Positions 61,234-64,000 of a stretch of DNA of 64,000 bases are shown here, in pieces. The stretch lies in the NCBI GenBank assembly GCA_900539775.1, contig UQDL01000002.1, positions 291,751-355,750 of the forward strand. Direction: 5' to 3'. The stretch comes from an uncultured Anaerotruncus sp. (GTDB taxonomy: Bacteria; Bacillota; Clostridia; Oscillospirales; Acutalibacteraceae). A program made the position numbers and the translations under genes. How positions within the stretch are numbered: position 1 is the first letter of the stretch; each line of letters opens with the position of its first letter. The notes below the pieces were generated by a model that saw nothing but the letters and a program-made list of their open reading frames with translations, made no database searches and was not told the origin of the DNA.

Positions 61234-61953
61234 ATGAAAATTATCTTTTGCAGGCACGCAGAGCCTGATTATGAACATGATTCAATTACAGACAAAGGCA
61301 AAATAGAAGCAGAGCTGCTTGCACGCAGGCTTTGCCGCATTGATATTGACGAAATCTATGTTTCGCCGCTTGGCAGAGCAAGAAAAACCGCAGAATACGC
61401 TCTTGAAAAAACAGGCAAAAGCGCAAAGGTTTTTCAATGGCTTCGTGAATTCAACGGCAAGGTTTTAGAAAACGGAGAAATTAAAGGATGCTGGGATAAA
61501 TTGCCCGAATATTGGACTTCACTGGATGAATATTACAGCGCCATTAAATGGCTCACAACACCGCTTATGAAAAGCGGCACAGCCAAGCGTGAATATGAAT
61601 TTGTGTGCAAAGGAATAGATGATTTTCTTGCCGAACACGGCTACAAGCGAAACGGAAGATATTATGAAGTTACGAATTCAAATCATAAAACAATAGTTTT
61701 CTTTTGCCACTTCGGAGTTGAATGTGCAATTTTAAGCCGAATTTTCGGAGTGTCGCCAATGCCGCTTTGGCATAATTTTGTGGCGCTTCCGTCATCTGTT
61801 ACAACCATAGTAACCGAAGAAAGAGTTAAAGGAAAAGCGCAATTTCGCTGCATGGAATTCGGAGACACATCTCATCTTTATGCTGCCGGCGAAGAGCCTT
61901 CTTTTGCAGCTCGCTTCTGCGAATGCTTTGAAGATAACACACGCCACGATTAA
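61234..61953 (+). CDS. Histidine phosphatase family protein (phosphoglycerate mutase-like)
   Basis: The 239-residue protein starts MKIIFCRHAEPDYEHD, the RHG-type motif with the phosphohistidine (RHA here), followed by YVSPLGRARKTAEYA and the second catalytic histidine in IVFFCHFGVE. It belongs to the phosphoglycerate mutase-like branch 1 superfamily, with an insert of about 60 residues (QWLREFNG to LAEHGYKRNG) making it longer than cobalamin phosphatases. Substrate unknown. GGAGG is seven bases from the ATG. Confidence 0.9.
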   Translation: MKIIFCRHAEPDYEHDSITDKGKIEAELLARRLCRIDIDEIYVSPLGRARKTAEYALEKTGKSAKVFQWLREFNGKVLENGEIKGCWDKLPEYWTSLDEYYSAIKWLTTPLMKSGTAKREYEFVCKGIDDFLAEHGYKRNGRYYEVTNSNHKTIVFFCHFGVECAILSRIFGVSPMPLWHNFVALPSSVTTIVTEERVKGKAQFRCMEFGDTSHLYAAGEEPSFAARFCECFEDNTRHD

Positions 61954-62017
61954 AAAGGCACATGCACAATGCCGCAAGAAGTTTACATATAATGATTTAA
62001 AATATTCGATACTTGCA

Positions 62018-62452
62018 CTAATCAGCCCTGCCGCATCGCAGAGCTTTAATAATTTTCACCGGGATTGAAACAATAACGGCTCCCAGTGCAATTCCCATTC
62101 CTGCAAGCACGGTTTCCTTAGCATAAAAAAGAAACTCTGCTTTGCGAAAATGAACAAGGCTGCTCATCATATAATAAAGGCTGCCGCCCGGAAGCAACGG
62201 CACCGATGCCGGAAGCAACACGGTGTTTGCAGGCGCCATTTTAATTTTTGCCGTTGCAAGCGAATAAACAGAAATGGCAACCATGGCAAAAAGAGTTGAA
62301 GTGAAAGTGCCGAATCCCATTTCACCGAAAACATAAAAAAGCACAGCGGATATTGCACCGCCTAAAGTTGCCGGTATAATCATTCTTTTGGAAACATTCA
62401 AAATAATACAAAATCCGAGCGTGCCGAGCACACAGGTAACAACACTTTTCAT
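62018..62452 (-). CDS. Threonine/serine exporter ThrE-type, C-terminal half (DUF3815/YjjB)
   Basis: The 144-residue protein has four membrane helices and the features of the YjjB/DUF3815 half of ThrE exporters: VLGTLGFCIILNVSKRMIIPATLGG, and VPLLPGGSLYYMMSSLVH with the LxPGG motif. With the following gene's product it forms a split ThrE-like transporter, which in Corynebacterium exports threonine and serine as one fused protein. The ATG at 62452 is four bases after the AGGTGA site next to the stop of the partner gene. Confidence 0.9.
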   Translation of the reverse strand: MKSVVTCVLGTLGFCIILNVSKRMIIPATLGGAISAVLFYVFGEMGFGTFTSTLFAMVAISVYSLATAKIKMAPANTVLLPASVPLLPGGSLYYMMSSLVHFRKAEFLFYAKETVLAGMGIALGAVIVSIPVKIIKALRCGRAD

Positions 62453-62456
62453 ATGC

Positions 62457-63164
62457 TCACCTAAAAACGGCAAGCGCCGCAGCAAAACCAAGAACAATTG
62501 CAAAGGCAATCACAACGGCTTGTGTTATTTGAAATATTCCGGCAATCAGATTGCCGCTCATCATATCCTGCATTGCACTGCCTATACTCATGCCGGGAAT
62601 AAGCAGCATTATAGTGCCCGTCATTACCATGTCCGGGTGCACTAAAAGCCCTGCAATCTGCGGCACAAAAGCCAGAAAAGCGGCTGCGGTTGATTGAATC
62701 AATGTTTTTGAAAAGATATTAAAATCCGTTTTGCGAAACTTAATAAAACCCAAAATATTGCCTATTATTGCCGCAAAAGCGGCATCTGCAAAAGAGCCGC
62801 CGAAATAAACGCAAAATGCACCCACGGCAATTGCGGTTGCGCAAGCACGGATTTGCGAAGAATATGAATAATCAATTTTGAAATTGCAGCTTTTGTCTCC
62901 GCAAAGCTTTCGAGAAACATTATTAAGCTCCTCAAGCTTGCCCAAATTAAGATCGTTTTTATAAATTCTCCTGAATTCGGATTTTTGCACTCCGCCCTCA
63001 CTTGCACAAACAACCGCAAACGACGGAATTATAAAAACATTTATATTCTTTGCGCCGCAGCTTTTGCAAACCCTGATTGCAGTTTCCTCCGCTGCCGATA
63101 TTTCGCCTCCGTTTTCAACGGTTTCTGCGGCAAGATAAGCCGCCAAAGCAACTGTGCTTTTCAA
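62457..63164 (-). CDS. Threonine/serine exporter ThrE-type, N-terminal half (DUF1212/YjjP)
   Basis: The 235-residue protein has a soluble N-terminal segment (about 1-100, GGEISAAEETAIRVCKSCGAKNINVFIIPS) and five membrane helices with LIPGMSIGSAMQDMMSGN, the family's conserved loop. No ATG fits: the frame runs up to 63212, but the only ribosome signal, GGGGG, lies nine bases before a TTG at 63164, chosen as start. It is next to the YjjB-like half, seven bases from its start, so the two are made together. Serine/threonine or dicarboxylate export is inferred from relatives. Confidence 0.9.
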   Translation of the reverse strand: MKSTVALAAYLAAETVENGGEISAAEETAIRVCKSCGAKNINVFIIPSFAVVCASEGGVQKSEFRRIYKNDLNLGKLEELNNVSRKLCGDKSCNFKIDYSYSSQIRACATAIAVGAFCVYFGGSFADAAFAAIIGNILGFIKFRKTDFNIFSKTLIQSTAAAFLAFVPQIAGLLVHPDMVMTGTIMLLIPGMSIGSAMQDMMSGNLIAGIFQITQAVVIAFAIVLGFAAALAVFR

Positions 63165-63212
63165 ATGAAATCGCCCCCATAAATATTGTTTGAAAAAAAT
63201 ATTAAAAAACAC

Positions 63213-63241
63213 TTGCTTTTTTCACTGAAATGGAGTATTAT
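63213..63241 (+). promoter_or_regulatory. Promoter of tRNA-fMet
   Basis: TTGCTT, 17 bp, TATTAT, 29 bp before the tRNA. Confidence 0.65.
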
Positions 63242-63270
63242 ATTTTTACCGAAAGGGCAAAAATGAATAT

Positions 63271-63346
63271 CGCGGGGTAGAGCAGTTGGAAGCTCGTCGG
63301 GCTCATAACCCGGAGGTCGCAGGTTCGAGTCCTGCCTCCGCAACCA
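63271..63346 (+). tRNA. Initiator tRNA-fMet (anticodon CAU)
   Basis: The 5' C1 faces A72 (unpaired), the hallmark of bacterial initiator tRNAs; the rest of the acceptor stem pairs (GCGGGG with CTCCGC, one G-U). The anticodon stem has three consecutive G-C pairs (GGG/CCC) around loop CTCATAA, CAT at 63304-63306. T arm GCAGGTTCGAGTCCTGC and CCA are present. Confidence 0.96.
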
Positions 63347-63347
63347 T

Positions 63348-63402
63348 AACTGGACACCAGTTTTGATACAATGAGTATCGAAGCGGGTGTCCAGTTTCTT
63401 TT
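63348..63402 (+). terminator. Terminator of tRNA-fMet
   Basis: Arms AACTGGACACC/GGTGTCCAGTT (11 bp) enclose an inner GATAC/GTATC hairpin; a T-rich run follows. Confidence 0.85.
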
Positions 63403-63451
63403 GGCAAAAGCCCCTATTTGCAAGGGTTTTCATATACCTTTTAACGAAAGC

Positions 63452-63496
63452 AGGCTCTACGGTAACCGAGAAATGGTCGCCGTAGAGCCTTTTTGC
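63452..63496 (+). terminator. Second strong hairpin terminator beyond tRNA-fMet
   Basis: Arms AGGCTCTACGG/CCGTAGAGCCT (11 bp) with five T. It has no gene directly upstream and marks the last sequence of host-like composition before the foreign segment. Between here and 63575 nothing else is seen. Confidence 0.75.
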
Positions 63497-63575
63497 ATTT
63501 TTGCCTATGTACTTTTTAATTATAAGTCTTGAGGGTGTGCATTTGGTTCAGAGGAATAATTAAAAGGTGCAACGC

Positions 63576-64000
63576 TTACGGGGCAACCACCCTACCGTTC
63601 CGAACCACGGCATGGGTGTAGAAATCCAGAGAAACCGTGATGTCCCATCCATAGATGTCCTTAAAGAACGAAAACTGGTCAGCCATACCGAATACGCGGT
63701 TAATGCCACGCATACCACCACAGCAGTTAAAAGAGTAATTCACGCTGATGTGATCCAGGTGGCGCTCAATTTTTGTATCCAGTTCGTAGAGTTCGGAAAC
63801 CTCTATGGCGGTCTGGATAAATTTCTCACTGGCTTTGATGCGCTCTGGCATTAACACATAGGCGGTATTTGCTTGTATTTTTGCCATGACCTCATCAAAT
63901 GAGGGGGTCGGCACTTTGGGTTCGTCAGCCATCTCCAGTTCTATTTGTTTCATTTCCTCCATCGGATCGATGCGAGGATATTTCTTTTCATAGATGATTT
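63576..64000 (-). CDS. Unknown protein of a probable integrated mobile element (C-terminal part; runs off the right edge)
   Basis: The frame is open to the window edge, beyond an internal ATG at 63962, reading YEKKYPRIDPMEEMKQIELE and so on. At least 141 codons are visible. The C-terminal part has CCGGMRGINRVFGMADQF and DITVSLDFYTHAVVRNGR. No family is named with confidence; the style resembles accessory proteins of conjugative elements in gut Firmicutes. GC and codon use (many GTG, GGC, CTC) differ from the rest of the window, supporting recent transfer. It points toward the tRNA-fMet gene, a usual integration site type. Confidence 0.7.
   Translation of the reverse strand, partial: IIYEKKYPRIDPMEEMKQIELEMADEPKVPTPSFDEVMAKIQANTAYVLMPERIKASEKFIQTAIEVSELYELDTKIERHLDHISVNYSFNCCGGMRGINRVFGMADQFSFFKDIYGWDITVSLDFYTHAVVRNGRVVAP

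Overview
The window looks like the chromosome of a low-GC, anaerobic, Gram-positive gut-type bacterium of the class Clostridia (Bacillota, probably Oscillospirales or a relative). This rests on strong AGGAGG-type ribosome binding sites, TTGACA-17-TATAAT promoters, a SigH-like sigma factor, a perfect CIRCE operator, LeuC and LeuD of the short type, clustered pyr and arg biosynthesis genes, and a Dlt-like envelope cassette. GC is roughly 40 percent by eye. It rises clearly only at the far right end, where a foreign element seems to begin. No identification by similarity search was possible.

Left part (1-9.6 kb): a truncated GH2 glycosidase, an ABC exporter and an S26-type peptidase on the minus strand; an ilvB-ilvH-leuC-leuD operon for branched-chain amino acids; then divergently ychF, a SigH-like sigma factor and a zinc-ribbon protein. 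Middle left (9.6-18.4 kb): two tRNA-Ser genes, tRNA-Asp and tRNA-Thr, an EFR1-type flavodoxin/ferredoxin protein, a membrane M28 peptidase, gdhA, a truncated VanX-like dipeptidase, a PHP phosphatase and an isolated phage-type lysis cassette with a small unlisted holin.

Centre (18.4-42.7 kb): argC-J-B-D-F behind a striking array of 11-bp repeats; a purine and methylthioadenosine salvage block (phosphorylase, mtnA, deaminase) next to a BMP-family nucleoside-binding lipoprotein whose ligand domain is split by an insertion; a GT-C glycosyltransferase; a nine-gene de novo pyrimidine operon pyrC-carA-carB-pyrK-pyrD-pyrF-pyrE-pyrB-pyrI; and divergently a PfkB kinase with a TtcA-like tRNA thiolase.

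Right part (42.8-64 kb): a dltA-C-B-D-like cassette whose adenylating enzyme lacks the residues that bind D-alanine, so it may attach a different acyl group to the envelope; a kinase and CIRCE-controlled htpG; cca, a GH38 alpha-mannosidase, a NifU-like protein and a phosphohexomutase; an EF-G-like GTPase with unusual G motifs; an ECF S component behind a structured leader; a split ThrE-type exporter; and initiator tRNA-fMet. Just past this tRNA the base composition changes and a partial gene of mobile-element type runs off the end.

The strongest candidates for something undescribed are the Dlt-like cassette with altered substrate specificity, the split nucleoside-binding lipoprotein beside the MTA salvage genes, and the 11-bp repeat array ahead of the arginine operon.
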